The position numbers and the translations under genes were made by a program. The notes under the pieces are model-generated. The model worked only from the letters and a program-made list of their open reading frames with translations, made no database searches and had not been told where the DNA came from. Source: Asticcacaulis endophyticus (lineage in GTDB: Bacteria; Pseudomonadota; Alphaproteobacteria; Caulobacterales; Caulobacteraceae). Taken from it: a DNA stretch of 64,000 nucleotides. Below are positions 8,384-17,569 of this stretch, piece after piece. The stretch covers positions 124,001 through 188,000 of the forward strand of contig NZ_BMZB01000005.1 of assembly GCF_014652575.1 (NCBI RefSeq), given 5' to 3'. Position 1 is the stretch's first letter, and the number at the start of each line of letters is the position of its first letter.

Positions 8384-10497
8384 CAGAAGGCCTGCCCAAT
8401 CCCGACATAGAGGCTGACTGGAGATTCCCCGTCGCGCCGGCTGACGGGGGTGGCTACATCAATGCGGATCGGCCCGAAATTGGTATAATAGCGCGCGCCG
8501 ATGCCGACCCCAAAGCGAATGTCGTTAAAGTCCGGTGTCTTACCCTGATAGACCTGACCAGCATCGATAAACGGTACGACCCCCAGATTGCCATCGAGGA
8601 TATTTTTGAAACGATATCGCGCCTCAAACGCCACCTCGAACAGGCTAAGGCCCCCCGTCGGCGTATTGGCGGCGTCGCGGGGCCCCAGTTCCTGATAACC
8701 AAATCCGCGCACACTGCCGCCCCCGCCAGCATAAAATCGCGTGGTCAGGGGGACATCGACAAAATCACTGCCAATGATGGTGCCAGCGCGAAAACGCGCG
8801 GCCAGAATCGTCTGATCACTGACCTGCCGATAGGTCGAGACATCGAACTGGTTCTTGATATTATTGCCAAACAGACCTGATAATGACACCTGTGGCGTAG
8901 TCTCAATAGAGGCCCGGAACCCTTTGGTAGGATTAAGAAGATCATCCGTCACGTCACGCGCCAGCTTAAGCGGCATGTCGGCGGTGTAGTAGTTGATCCA
9001 GCTATCGCCGAGCATCTTATCCAGCTTTGAGTTCAGCCGAATGGCACTCAGTTCAACCCCTGCTGACCAGGTCCAACGCTTTTGCCAGATCGGGGTCGAT
9101 GACCGCGACAGGCTGTAACCCAGCCGCAAACCTTGCGCCTCATAGGTATCGTAGTCGGAACGCGCCAGTTCGGTCGAAATCAGGCGGGTCAGGTCGCGCT
9201 TACGGTAGTTGGAATGGCGTAAACTCACACCCAAGGTCTGTTCATTGCTGCCCAGCGTCGTTTCGACAATCAGTGCGCCTTCGGGGGGGCGCCAGTTGCG
9301 GTTGATCCAGCTACCTTTGAGCAGGACGCCCTGACCGGTCGAAAAACCGACATCAGCGGCCAGTTTGCGCGCCCGTCCGGTTTGCTGACGCACCAGAATA
9401 TCAACATATTCCGTACCATCAGGGGCCGGGGCATTGGTGCGCACCGGCTCAACCGACACAGATCGGAACAGGTTGGTTGCCACCAGCGCCTGACGCAGAT
9501 CATCGACCATGCGGCTGTCGTACAGGTCATTCTCATGGAAACGGGCAATGGTTTCGATGTGATCAACGCCAAAGGCCTGACGACCTTCGGTGGTAAAATT
9601 TCGAATGCGCGCGCGCGGCCCGGTCTCGACGGGCAGGGTGTAATCCGCCGTATAGGTGGTATTATCGAGTAGGATATCGCGTGCGCCCACCTCAGCGAAC
9701 GGATAGCCGTTTTCGGGCAGTTTCAGGCTGACGCTGGCCTCAGCCGCGATCACCCGGTCGGCGATCAGGCTATCGCCGGTTTTAAGCGGCAGGGCGTCAC
9801 GGATCAGGTTCGGCGGCGTGGTGGGCCCGGCCGTAATCACAATCTCATCAAACCGGTATGGGGGGCCGGGGGCCACGGTCAGGGTTGCCCGCACCCGGCC
9901 GGGCTGGTTCGGCTCATTTTCCATTGAGGTCATGACGGTGGCGTCATAATAGCCCTCGGCCTTCAGCAGTCGCAGCGCCAGTATCTCATCCTGCTTGAGG
10001 CGGGCGCGCACCATCACGGCATTGGCAGCCTTGCCCTTGCCTTCTTTTAACGCACTCAAGTCCCAGAAGGTTTTCTCTAAGTTCAGGTCTTTCAGGCCAT
10101 TCAGCGTGGTGTCGTAAGCGATTTCCGGCGCTTGCTCATCGGCGGCGGCTACCACTGCGGGCGGCGGGGCCTTATCAAAATCGGCCAGAGACGGCAGGGG
10201 CTCGGTCAGGGCGTCATCGGTGGCAGGCGGGATTTCGGGCAGGGTTTCCGCTACAGCCTCTGTGACCAGATCATCATTTTCTGCGGCGGGCTGCGGCGGC
10301 AGCCCGGGCACCGGCGTGTCCTCGTTTGGGGCGTCATCCAGCGCGGGCAGGGCGGATTCGAAGTCCTGATCCGTGATAATCGGGGCATCTGCAGGCGCTA
10401 TTTCGACCGGCGGCGCACTTTGGGCACAGGTCAGCGGCGCCCAAACCGTGAGGGCGGCAGCCAAGGCAATCGCGCTGGCGCTGACGGTTTTGAGCAA
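8383..10497 (-). CDS. tamA: TamA, Omp85-family outer-membrane assembly protein
   Basis: 704-residue Omp85/BamA-superfamily protein. There is a signal peptide (residues 1-25), then an unusual Pro/Asp/Glu/Ala-rich linker to about residue 125, POTRA domains at about 130-390 and a C-terminal beta-barrel ending in Phe (YVGIGQAF). The barrel lock motif GGGGSVRGFG has its Arg at about residue 597. POTRA-like features include TVAPGPPYRFDEIVI. TamA of the usual length is near 580 residues, so the acidic linker accounts for most of the excess. It is first in a two-gene operon with tamB. BamA itself is less likely because it would carry five POTRA domains and would not precede tamB. Confidence 0.9.
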   Translation of the reverse strand: MLKTVSASAIALAAALTVWAPLTCAQSAPPVEIAPADAPIITDQDFESALPALDDAPNEDTPVPGLPPQPAAENDDLVTEAVAETLPEIPPATDDALTEPLPSLADFDKAPPPAVVAAADEQAPEIAYDTTLNGLKDLNLEKTFWDLSALKEGKGKAANAVMVRARLKQDEILALRLLKAEGYYDATVMTSMENEPNQPGRVRATLTVAPGPPYRFDEIVITAGPTTPPNLIRDALPLKTGDSLIADRVIAAEASVSLKLPENGYPFAEVGARDILLDNTTYTADYTLPVETGPRARIRNFTTEGRQAFGVDHIETIARFHENDLYDSRMVDDLRQALVATNLFRSVSVEPVRTNAPAPDGTEYVDILVRQQTGRARKLAADVGFSTGQGVLLKGSWINRNWRPPEGALIVETTLGSNEQTLGVSLRHSNYRKRDLTRLISTELARSDYDTYEAQGLRLGYSLSRSSTPIWQKRWTWSAGVELSAIRLNSKLDKMLGDSWINYYTADMPLKLARDVTDDLLNPTKGFRASIETTPQVSLSGLFGNNIKNQFDVSTYRQVSDQTILAARFRAGTIIGSDFVDVPLTTRFYAGGGGSVRGFGYQELGPRDAANTPTGGLSLFEVAFEARYRFKNILDGNLGVVPFIDAGQVYQGKTPDFNDIRFGVGIGARYYTNFGPIRIDVATPVSRRDGESPVSLYVGIGQAF

Positions 10498-10537
10498 GAG
10501 GGCTTCCTGAAAATAAGGCTTAAATGAATCAAGGGGT

Positions 10538-10650
10538 TCACATGTGATCTCAGGGTATGGGCATGGCGGCTGTGAGGCAAATAAAAATCACATAAACTCA
10601 GGTTCATCTCGTTCTGTCGCAGTGCGGGGTAACGCAATTGTTATGTGATT
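10538..10650. promoter_or_regulatory. cluster of TCACAT/ATGTGA sites between tamA and otsB
   Basis: The divergent tamA/otsB gap contains a perfect 10-base palindrome TCACATGTGA at 10538-10547 and a perfect inverted pair AATCACATAA (10586-10595) and TTATGTGATT (10641-10650), separated by 45 bases. All share TCACAT/ATGTGA. Three related half-site groups in one short intergenic region suggest a transcription-factor target (the motif is superficially CRP/FNR-like), but no regulator is identified here. Confidence 0.4.
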
Positions 10651-10789
10651 GTGTAAAAACCCAAGCAAAATCATAGGCATAATCCTTATTGTTTTCTTAC
10701 GTCTAAGTGCCGAGAATAGTTAACCTGTGCGCTGCACTTAAAACTCATATCAATTTGTGGCGTCCCCAGAGGGCGCCAAAGAGGATGAG

Positions 10790-11524
10790 ATGAAGCCTAA
10801 ACCTGAGCCTTTGGACCTGTTCAAGGTCGCCCTGTTCCTTGATCTGGACGGCACGATTGCGCCGATAATGCCGCGTCCGGATGATGTCGAGCCCGAAGCC
10901 GCCCGCAATGGGCTGCTGAAAGCCCTGAATGATAAGCTGGAAGGCCGTTTGGCGGTCATATCCGGTCGTTCAGTCAGCGCCGTCGATCGCATCACCGAGG
11001 GGGCTGTGACCTCGGTAGCCGGGGCTCACGGCTTAGAGCGGCGCACGGCGTCGGGGCAACGCGAAGATACCGAGGCCCATGCCGCGCTCGATACTGTGGT
11101 GACTGAATTTCGCGCCCTAAACCGCGTGCTGGAAGGGCTGATCGTTGAAGATAAGGGTGTGAGTGTCGCCGTCCATTACCGCCAAGAACCCGACCATAAG
11201 GCCAATATTATTGCCCTCGCCACCCGCATGGCCGAGAGCCACGGCCTGCGCCTTCAGCCTGGTCATGAGGTGATCGAACTGCGCACCCCCGGCCCGAACA
11301 AGGGCGATGCTATTCGCGCCTTCATGTGCGAAGCGCCGTTTATCGGCCATATGCCGGTGTTTGTCGGCGATGATCTGACCGATGAGGTTGGCTTTGAAGC
11401 GGTGAATAGTCTGGGCGGTTTTGGCGTCCGGGTCGGTGCGGGATCTTCGGTGGCCCGCTATGGTCTTAAGGATGTGGCGGCGGTCACAGCCTGGCTGGAG
11501 GAGAGCCTGTTATGCTTGACATGA
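10790..11524 (+). CDS. otsB: trehalose-6-phosphate phosphatase
   Basis: 244-residue HAD-superfamily phosphatase that removes phosphate from trehalose 6-phosphate. Catalytic motif I is FLDLDGTIAP (nucleophile Asp18, acid Asp20), motif II is VISGRSV and motif IV is FVGDDLTDE near residue 190. The ATG at 10790 is preceded at good distance by AGAGGA and is preferred to an in-frame GTG at 10757 that would add 11 residues. The gene is first in an otsB-GH15-otsA operon and overlaps the next gene by 13 bases. Together with otsA it completes the UDP-glucose route to trehalose. Confidence 0.9.
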   Translation: MKPKPEPLDLFKVALFLDLDGTIAPIMPRPDDVEPEAARNGLLKALNDKLEGRLAVISGRSVSAVDRITEGAVTSVAGAHGLERRTASGQREDTEAHAALDTVVTEFRALNRVLEGLIVEDKGVSVAVHYRQEPDHKANIIALATRMAESHGLRLQPGHEVIELRTPGPNKGDAIRAFMCEAPFIGHMPVFVGDDLTDEVGFEAVNSLGGFGVRVGAGSSVARYGLKDVAAVTAWLEESLLCLT

Positions 11525-13401
11525 CCGCATCCTCCGCTCAAGCGGCACCTGTGACCGCGGATGCGACCCAGACCGTTCTGGCGCAGCATTGGCAAACCCA
11601 CAGCCTTAATCTGTCGCCCATCGGCAACTGCATGGTTTCGGCCCTGATTGATTCCAACGGGACATGGGTGTGGGGCTGCGTGCCGCGTTTTGATTCCGAT
11701 CCGGCCTTTTGCAATCTGGTGTCCGGTGTCAGCACGAACGATCCGCAGGCGCTTGGGCTATGGGCCATCGATGTGCTGGATATGGCCCATGTGCGGCAGG
11801 CTTACGGGCGCAACAGCGCCGTCCTGCATACATGGCTGACCGATACCCACGGCGCCGAGGTCGAAATCATTGATTTTTGCCCGCGTTTTAAGCGCAATGA
11901 CCGGCTCTATAGCCCGGTGTCGTTCTGCCGGATCGTGCGGCCAACCAAAGGTGCGGCGCGTATTCGCATCCGGTTGCGGCCGGCCTGTAACTACGGCGAA
12001 AGCGAAGCCCAGACCACGTCCGGGTCGAACCATATTCGCTACTACGCGTCTGAGGCTATCCTGCGCCTATCGACCAACTGTGCGGTCAGTCATGTGCTGG
12101 AGGAACGTGAGTTCCGGCTTGAGGAGGAACTGGCGTTTTTCTTAGGCCCGGATGAAAGTTTTTCGGTCGATATCCGCACCGGCGTGCGCGACATGCTGGA
12201 AAAAACCGACCTGCACTGGCGTGAATGGGTGCGGGGTCTGGCCCTACCGATGGAGTATCAGGAAGCGGTGATCCGCGCGGCGATTGGTTTGAAACTGTGC
12301 GTCTATGAAGAAACCGGTGCGATCATAGCGGCGATGACGACGTCGATCCCCGAAGCGCCGGGGTCGCAGCGCAACTGGGATTATCGCTATTGCTGGATCA
12401 GAGACGCCTATTATGTGGTTGAGGCGCTGACGCGGTTGGGGGCGATGCAGACCCTGGAGAACTACCTCAAATATCTGCGCAATATTGTTGATCGCGCCGT
12501 CGATGGCAAGATGCAGCCTGTCTATGGTATCGGCTACGAATCAATATTGACAGAATCCATTGCCGAGCACCTCAAAGGCTATCGCGGCATGGGGCCGGTA
12601 CGGGTTGGTAATCTGGCCTATGTCCAGCATCAGCATGATGTTTACGGGCAGATTATCCTGTCGTCGGTGCAGGCGTTTTTCGACCATCGCCTGCTGCGGC
12701 CGGGAACGGCCGCTGATTTTGAGCAGCTTGAGAAAATTGGTGAAAAAGCCTTTGAGGTTTTCGATCAGCCCGATGCTGGCCTGTGGGAATTTCGCACCTT
12801 CGCCAAGGTGCACACCTATTCGGCGGTGATGTGCTGGGCCGCCTGCGACCGGCTCGAAAATGCCGCGCTAATCTTAGGTTTGACGGATCGCGCGACCGTG
12901 TGGAAAGAGCGGGCGGCGACGATAAAGTCAACAATTGATTCACGTGCACTGTTTATCAGGGACGGGGCTGAGGATAATCTTTATTCATCGGCCTTTGATG
13001 TCGATGAGGTCGATGCCAGCCTGCTGCAAATGATCGACCTGCGCTATATCTCAAAGGACGATCCACGCTTCCTGAGCACGCTGGAGGCGGTCGAAAAGAT
13101 GCTCCGTCGCGGCCCACATATGCTACGCTACGCACTTCCCGATGATTTTGGCGAACCGGAAACGGCTTTTAATTTCTGCACCTTCTGGCTGATCGAGGCC
13201 CTGCACTATGCCGGGCGTACCGATGAGGCGCGTGAGCTGTTTGAGGGGATGCTTAATCAGCGCACCCCGTCGGGCCTGCTGTCTGAAGATACGTCATTTC
13301 ACGATGGCAGCCTGTGGGGCAATTTCCCGCAAACCTATTCGCTGGTTGGCATCATCAATTGCGCTGTGCTGTTGAGCCGGCCCTGGAAAGATATCCGTTA
13401 A
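11512..13401 (+). CDS. GH15-family glycoside hydrolase (glucoamylase/trehalase type)
   Basis: 629-residue glycoside hydrolase family 15 protein, probably cytoplasmic. The family signature NWDYRYCWIRDAYY is at about residues 288-301. LKGYRGMGPVRVGN and the C-terminal LLSEDTS...GNFPQTYSLVGIIN carry the catalytic glutamates expected for an inverting (alpha/alpha)6 enzyme. A strong GGAGGAGAG lies seven bases before the ATG at 11512, inside the otsB end. GH15 proteins of this bacterial type act on alpha-glucans or trehalose. Lying between otsB and otsA, it may recycle trehalose or supply glucose, but specificity cannot be read from the sequence. Confidence 0.87.
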   Translation: MLDMTASSAQAAPVTADATQTVLAQHWQTHSLNLSPIGNCMVSALIDSNGTWVWGCVPRFDSDPAFCNLVSGVSTNDPQALGLWAIDVLDMAHVRQAYGRNSAVLHTWLTDTHGAEVEIIDFCPRFKRNDRLYSPVSFCRIVRPTKGAARIRIRLRPACNYGESEAQTTSGSNHIRYYASEAILRLSTNCAVSHVLEEREFRLEEELAFFLGPDESFSVDIRTGVRDMLEKTDLHWREWVRGLALPMEYQEAVIRAAIGLKLCVYEETGAIIAAMTTSIPEAPGSQRNWDYRYCWIRDAYYVVEALTRLGAMQTLENYLKYLRNIVDRAVDGKMQPVYGIGYESILTESIAEHLKGYRGMGPVRVGNLAYVQHQHDVYGQIILSSVQAFFDHRLLRPGTAADFEQLEKIGEKAFEVFDQPDAGLWEFRTFAKVHTYSAVMCWAACDRLENAALILGLTDRATVWKERAATIKSTIDSRALFIRDGAEDNLYSSAFDVDEVDASLLQMIDLRYISKDDPRFLSTLEAVEKMLRRGPHMLRYALPDDFGEPETAFNFCTFWLIEALHYAGRTDEARELFEGMLNQRTPSGLLSEDTSFHDGSLWGNFPQTYSLVGIINCAVLLSRPWKDIR

Positions 13402-13436
13402 TCGCGGCCCCCTTCGGGCTGTGGGAAAGACATAAG

Positions 13437-14849
13437 ATGAGCAGATTAATTGTTATCTCGAACCGGGTCAGCCCGCCGGCCGAAGTCGGTAACGCTTCGG
13501 TCGGCGGACTGGCGATGGCCTTGTCAGCAGCGTTGCGCGAAGAAAACGGCATGTGGTTCGGCTGGAGCGGGGAGGTGGCCGAAAGCTCAGGCCAGATTTC
13601 CATCCAGAAAATTGGCGGGGTGACCGTGGCCCTGACCCACCTCGAAGAACAGGACGTGCAAGAATATTACAACGGCTACGCCAATAAGACCCTGTGGCCG
13701 TTGTTTCACTATCGCACCGATCTGGTGGCGTTTGAGCGGTCGTTTGATGAGGGCTACAGCCGCGTCAATCAACGCTTTGCTGATACGGTGTCGCCGCTGA
13801 TCGTTGAGGATGACCTGATCTGGGTGCAGGATTATCACCTCATCCCGCTGGCCTCAAAACTACGTGAGCAGGGCGTCAAAAATCGCATCGGATTTTTCCT
13901 GCACATCCCCTGGCCGGCCATGCGGGTGCTGATGACCCTGCCCAAGCACGGCGAACTGGTTGAGACCATGTTCGACTATGATCTGGTCGGATTTCAAACC
14001 GAAGACAATATGCACGCCTTCACCGAATATGTGATCAATCAAGCGGGCGGCGAAGACTTAGGTGATGGCCGTTTGCGCGCTTACGGCAAGACCATTCAGG
14101 TCGGGGCATATCCCATTGGCATCGACGCCAAGGAATTTGTTGAGGCCAGCCGCTCGCAAACCGCCAAGGATTACTGGGATCTGATGCGTGATTCCCAGGC
14201 TGGGCGCAAGATGATCGTGGGCGTCGAAAGGCTAGACTATTCAAAGGGTTTGGAGGAACGATTCACAGCCTATGATCAGTTCCTGCGTGACTATCCGCAG
14301 TATGAACGCAATGTCTTTTTGCTTCAGATAGCCACGCCATCCCGCGGTGAAGTCGGGGCCTATCAGGACATTCGCGGCAAGCTCGATACCCTGTCTGGGC
14401 ATATCAATGGTGAGCACTCAACGATTGATTGGGTGCCGCTGCGCTATGTCAACCGCTCATACCGCCGCGATGAACTGGCAGGTATTTACCGCGCCGCCCA
14501 TGTCGGGCTGGTGACGCCGCTGCGGGACGGTATGAATCTGGTGGCCAAGGAATATGTGGCGGCCCAAAATCCGGCTGATCCGGGGGTATTGGTGCTGTCG
14601 GAATTTGCCGGGGCCGCCGCACAAATGCGCGACGCCCTGATCGTCAACCCGTTTGACCGTGAAGCGGTGTCTGAAGCGATCCATGAGGCCCTGTCCATGC
14701 CGCTTAAACAACGGGTGGCGCGTTATGAGGGCCTGATCCACGGCATTATGACTGAGGATGTCGTAAGCTGGCGCAAAAACTTTACCAACGACCTTAAGGG
14801 TAAGCCGCCGGTAAAAAAGCCTGAGCCGTTGGTGGTGGTGAGCGGCTAA
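13437..14849 (+). CDS. otsA: alpha,alpha-trehalose-phosphate synthase
   Basis: 470-residue GT20 glycosyltransferase making trehalose 6-phosphate from UDP-glucose and glucose 6-phosphate. It begins MSRLIVISNRVSPP and contains the family motifs DYHLIPLA, GFFLHIPWPA, VERLDYSKGLEERF (from about residue 262) and RDGMNLVAKEYVAAQ (about 362). The ATG at 13437 is preceded by GGGAAAGA. It is the last gene of the otsB-GH15-otsA operon, 35 bases after the GH15 stop. Length is normal. Trehalose made here would serve as an osmo- and desiccation protectant. Confidence 0.93.
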   Translation: MSRLIVISNRVSPPAEVGNASVGGLAMALSAALREENGMWFGWSGEVAESSGQISIQKIGGVTVALTHLEEQDVQEYYNGYANKTLWPLFHYRTDLVAFERSFDEGYSRVNQRFADTVSPLIVEDDLIWVQDYHLIPLASKLREQGVKNRIGFFLHIPWPAMRVLMTLPKHGELVETMFDYDLVGFQTEDNMHAFTEYVINQAGGEDLGDGRLRAYGKTIQVGAYPIGIDAKEFVEASRSQTAKDYWDLMRDSQAGRKMIVGVERLDYSKGLEERFTAYDQFLRDYPQYERNVFLLQIATPSRGEVGAYQDIRGKLDTLSGHINGEHSTIDWVPLRYVNRSYRRDELAGIYRAAHVGLVTPLRDGMNLVAKEYVAAQNPADPGVLVLSEFAGAAAQMRDALIVNPFDREAVSEAIHEALSMPLKQRVARYEGLIHGIMTEDVVSWRKNFTNDLKGKPPVKKPEPLVVVSG

Positions 14850-14917
14850 CCCCTTGATCATGTCTGTAAAACGGTCTTAAGTGCGGCTCGTTTCAAACGT
14901 GACGGGTTTTGCAGATT

Positions 14918-17041
14918 ATGATCAGATCGCTGAAAATGGCCGCTTTTGCGGCTACGGTATCGGTAATGGCTTTGGCCGGGGGCATGGCGACTGCCGAAAG
15001 CAAACCCTTCACTTACAACGATCTGATTGAGTTAGACCGCGTCAGTTCTTTGAAAGTTGACCCGACTGGCCGGTTCGCGGTCATAGCGGTGCGGGCCACA
15101 GATTTAGAGAAAAACAAGGGCGTGACGTCTTTGTGGATCAAGGATTTGTCCAACACGGCGCTTAAAGAATGGCGACTGCCGATTTCCGATCAAGGCGCCT
15201 CAAGTCCGGCCTGGAGTGCTGACGGTAAGTCGATTTTCTACCTGTCCGGCGGGCAGATTTACATGACCGATGCCAAGGGGGCCGAGCGCACCCAGATCAC
15301 CAAACTACCGATCGGCATCGACAGTTTCAAGGTCAGCCCCGATGGCAAGGGCTTTGTAGTGTCGATGGCCATTACTGAGGGCTGCGCGGGCGAGGAAATT
15401 GCCTGTACGCTCAAGGCCGATGAGGCCCAGAAGGCCAAGAAATCGAGCGGCGTGATCTATGATAAGCTGTTCGTGCGTCATTGGGATACGTGGTTCGATT
15501 TTAAGCGCAATCACCTGTTTTATGTTGGCCTGAATGCGGGCGGGGCGGCGACCCATGCCACCCCGCTGACTGATGGTTTTGATGGCGATGTGCCGTCAAA
15601 GCCCTTTGGTGATGAGGCCGAATACGAGATCGCCCCCAATGGCCGCACGGTCTATTTTTCGGCGCGGGTGGCGGGTAAGACTGAGCCGTGGAGCACCAAT
15701 TTCGACGTCTGGCAGGTCGATATGCAGTACCCGCAGGACGTGGCCCAAAAGCCTGAACTGCTGCGCGCCACGAAGCCTCATAACCTGACGCCGGACAACG
15801 AAGCGTGGGATGCCGAACCGCGCGTATCGCCTGATGGCAAAACCCTGGCCTATAAGGCTATGAAACGCCCGAAGTTTGAGGCCGATCGCTACTGGATTTA
15901 CCTGAAAGATATCGCGACGGGTAAGGTCACGCCGCTGGCCCACGACTGGGACCGCTCCCCCGACAGCCTGACCTGGTCCGATGATGGTAAGGCGCTTTAT
16001 GTGGTGGCCGCTGATGTCGGCAAAACCCGCCTGTTCAGGATTGATGTGGCGACCGGCAAGGTCACGCCGCTGACCAAAGACGGCCATATCGCCGGCTTTG
16101 ATTTCACGCCGCAAGGCGCAGTCTTCCTTAAGGATTCTCTGGCCGCCCCGGCGCAGCTTTATCTGCAAGGGCGCGACCGCTCGGCCCTGATCGACGCGAC
16201 CGCCAAGCCGGTGACCGAGTTCAATAAATCCCGCCTCGACCTTCGCCCGCGCGGCCAGTATGAGCAGTTTTCATTCAAAGGCTGGAATGACGATACGGTC
16301 TATGGCTACATCGTAAAGCCTGCCGATTTCGACCCGAACAAAAAATATCCGCTGGCGTTCATTATCCACGGCGGGCCGCAGGGCTCATTCTCGGATGCCT
16401 GGTCGTACCGCTGGAACGCTCAGACCTATGCCGGGGCGGGTTTTGTGGCGGTGATGATCGATTTCCATGCCTCGACCGGCTATGGGCAGGCGTTCACGGA
16501 CGCCGTATCCGAACACTGGGGCGACCGCCCGCTCGAAGATCTGCAAAAAGGTTATGCGGCGGCGCTAGCGAAATATCCGTTCATCGACAAAGACCGCGCC
16601 TGTGCTTTAGGTGCCTCCTACGGCGGCTACATGGTCAACTGGATCGCCTCGCAGTGGAAAGGGCCGTGGAAGTGTCTGGTCAATCATGACGGCCTGTTTG
16701 ACACCCGTTCTATGGGCTATGCCACCGAAGAACTGTGGTTCTCGGAATATGAGAACGGCGGCGATGTTTATAATCACACGGCCAACTACGATAAATTCAA
16801 TCCGGCCCTGCACGCCAAAGACTGGTCGGTGCCGATGCTGGTTATCCATTCTGATCTCGACTATCGTGTGACGCCAGAGCAGGGACTGGGCACCTTCACG
16901 GCCTTGCAGCGTCAGGGCATTAAGTCGAAATTCCTGCGCTTTCCCGATGAGAACCACTGGGTCTTAAAGCCGCAGAACTCGGTGGTGTGGCACCAGACGG
17001 TTCTGGACTGGCTGAAAGAAAACACCGCGGAGGCTAAGTGA
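14918..17041 (+). CDS. S9-family prolyl oligopeptidase / acylaminoacyl peptidase, exported
   Basis: 707-residue serine peptidase of family S9. A signal peptide (about residues 1-27, ending GGMATAES) suggests the periplasm. A WD40-like beta-propeller covers about residues 30-430 and an alpha/beta-hydrolase domain the rest. The catalytic triad is visible: Ser567 in GASYGGYM, Asp648 in SDLDYRVTPEQ and His680 in DENHWVLKP. I chose the ATG at 14918 over a TTG nine bases upstream. It probably degrades short peptides, consistent with the M61 peptidase and TonB receptors nearby. It is transcribed alone, with a weak hairpin after it. Confidence 0.9.
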   Translation: MIRSLKMAAFAATVSVMALAGGMATAESKPFTYNDLIELDRVSSLKVDPTGRFAVIAVRATDLEKNKGVTSLWIKDLSNTALKEWRLPISDQGASSPAWSADGKSIFYLSGGQIYMTDAKGAERTQITKLPIGIDSFKVSPDGKGFVVSMAITEGCAGEEIACTLKADEAQKAKKSSGVIYDKLFVRHWDTWFDFKRNHLFYVGLNAGGAATHATPLTDGFDGDVPSKPFGDEAEYEIAPNGRTVYFSARVAGKTEPWSTNFDVWQVDMQYPQDVAQKPELLRATKPHNLTPDNEAWDAEPRVSPDGKTLAYKAMKRPKFEADRYWIYLKDIATGKVTPLAHDWDRSPDSLTWSDDGKALYVVAADVGKTRLFRIDVATGKVTPLTKDGHIAGFDFTPQGAVFLKDSLAAPAQLYLQGRDRSALIDATAKPVTEFNKSRLDLRPRGQYEQFSFKGWNDDTVYGYIVKPADFDPNKKYPLAFIIHGGPQGSFSDAWSYRWNAQTYAGAGFVAVMIDFHASTGYGQAFTDAVSEHWGDRPLEDLQKGYAAALAKYPFIDKDRACALGASYGGYMVNWIASQWKGPWKCLVNHDGLFDTRSMGYATEELWFSEYENGGDVYNHTANYDKFNPALHAKDWSVPMLVIHSDLDYRVTPEQGLGTFTALQRQGIKSKFLRFPDENHWVLKPQNSVVWHQTVLDWLKENTAEAK

Positions 17042-17064
17042 AACATTGCCGTTTGAGTCGATGG

Positions 17065-17095
17065 AAAGGGTGATGGTTTTTGCCTCACTCTTTTT
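17065..17095 (+). terminator. possible weak terminator after the S9 peptidase gene
   Basis: AAAGGGTGA (17065-17073) pairs with TCACTCTTT (17085-17093) with one G-U pair, and T residues follow. The stem is short, so termination may be partial. Confidence 0.4.
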
Positions 17096-17126
17096 CGCAT
17101 TGCTCTGAATATAGTGGATAGTTCTT

Positions 17127-17537
17127 ATGCTGGATATTGAGGGGGTTACGCTTTCTGAATTACGTGAAATGTCGCGGAAAGATCAGGATGCACTGGTTGC
17201 CTTTGATCGGCCACTGACCTTCCGTATGGGAACGGCTACGATACTGACGCAGTTTGAGCAGAGTGATGGTGGGCTGATTGTCAATCTCGTTCACATAGAC
17301 GGTGGCGGTGAAGGCATTCTTTTGAGGCTTTGGAAGCTGATCGACCAATGGGCGAAACAGCGTGAATATGGTTTCGTGCGCTGGAATGTCTTTGCAGCTA
17401 CATGCACGACGCCAAATCCAAGGTTGCAGTTTTTTCTGCAGGCAAAAGGATTTGCGGAGTGCGATGATGCTAAGCATGGGCGTATATTCGCCCGAACTAT
17501 AAGGCTCTATCCCCATCAAGATGGAAGTATAGAATAG
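17127..17537 (+). CDS. GNAT-like small protein, function unknown
   Basis: 136-residue protein. The order of secondary structure suggests a GNAT-type fold: a beta-hairpin (LIVNLVHIDGGGEG), a helix with KLIDQWAKQREYGFVRWNVFA, then a terminal FLQAKGFAE segment that resembles the usual 'yeklGF' acetyltransferase ending. The AcCoA-binding Q/R-x-x-G-x-G/A loop is not well conserved (GGGEGILLRLW may be the equivalent). Codon choice looks less G/C-biased than in neighbouring genes, which could mean recent acquisition. The start has no clear Shine-Dalgarno sequence. It lies between the S9 peptidase and glutaminase genes, all plus strand. Confidence 0.45.
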   Translation: MLDIEGVTLSELREMSRKDQDALVAFDRPLTFRMGTATILTQFEQSDGGLIVNLVHIDGGGEGILLRLWKLIDQWAKQREYGFVRWNVFAATCTTPNPRLQFFLQAKGFAECDDAKHGRIFARTIRLYPHQDGSIE

Positions 17538-17569
17538 AAGTCATTGCTTTGATTCTTAGTGAGCCCCTC

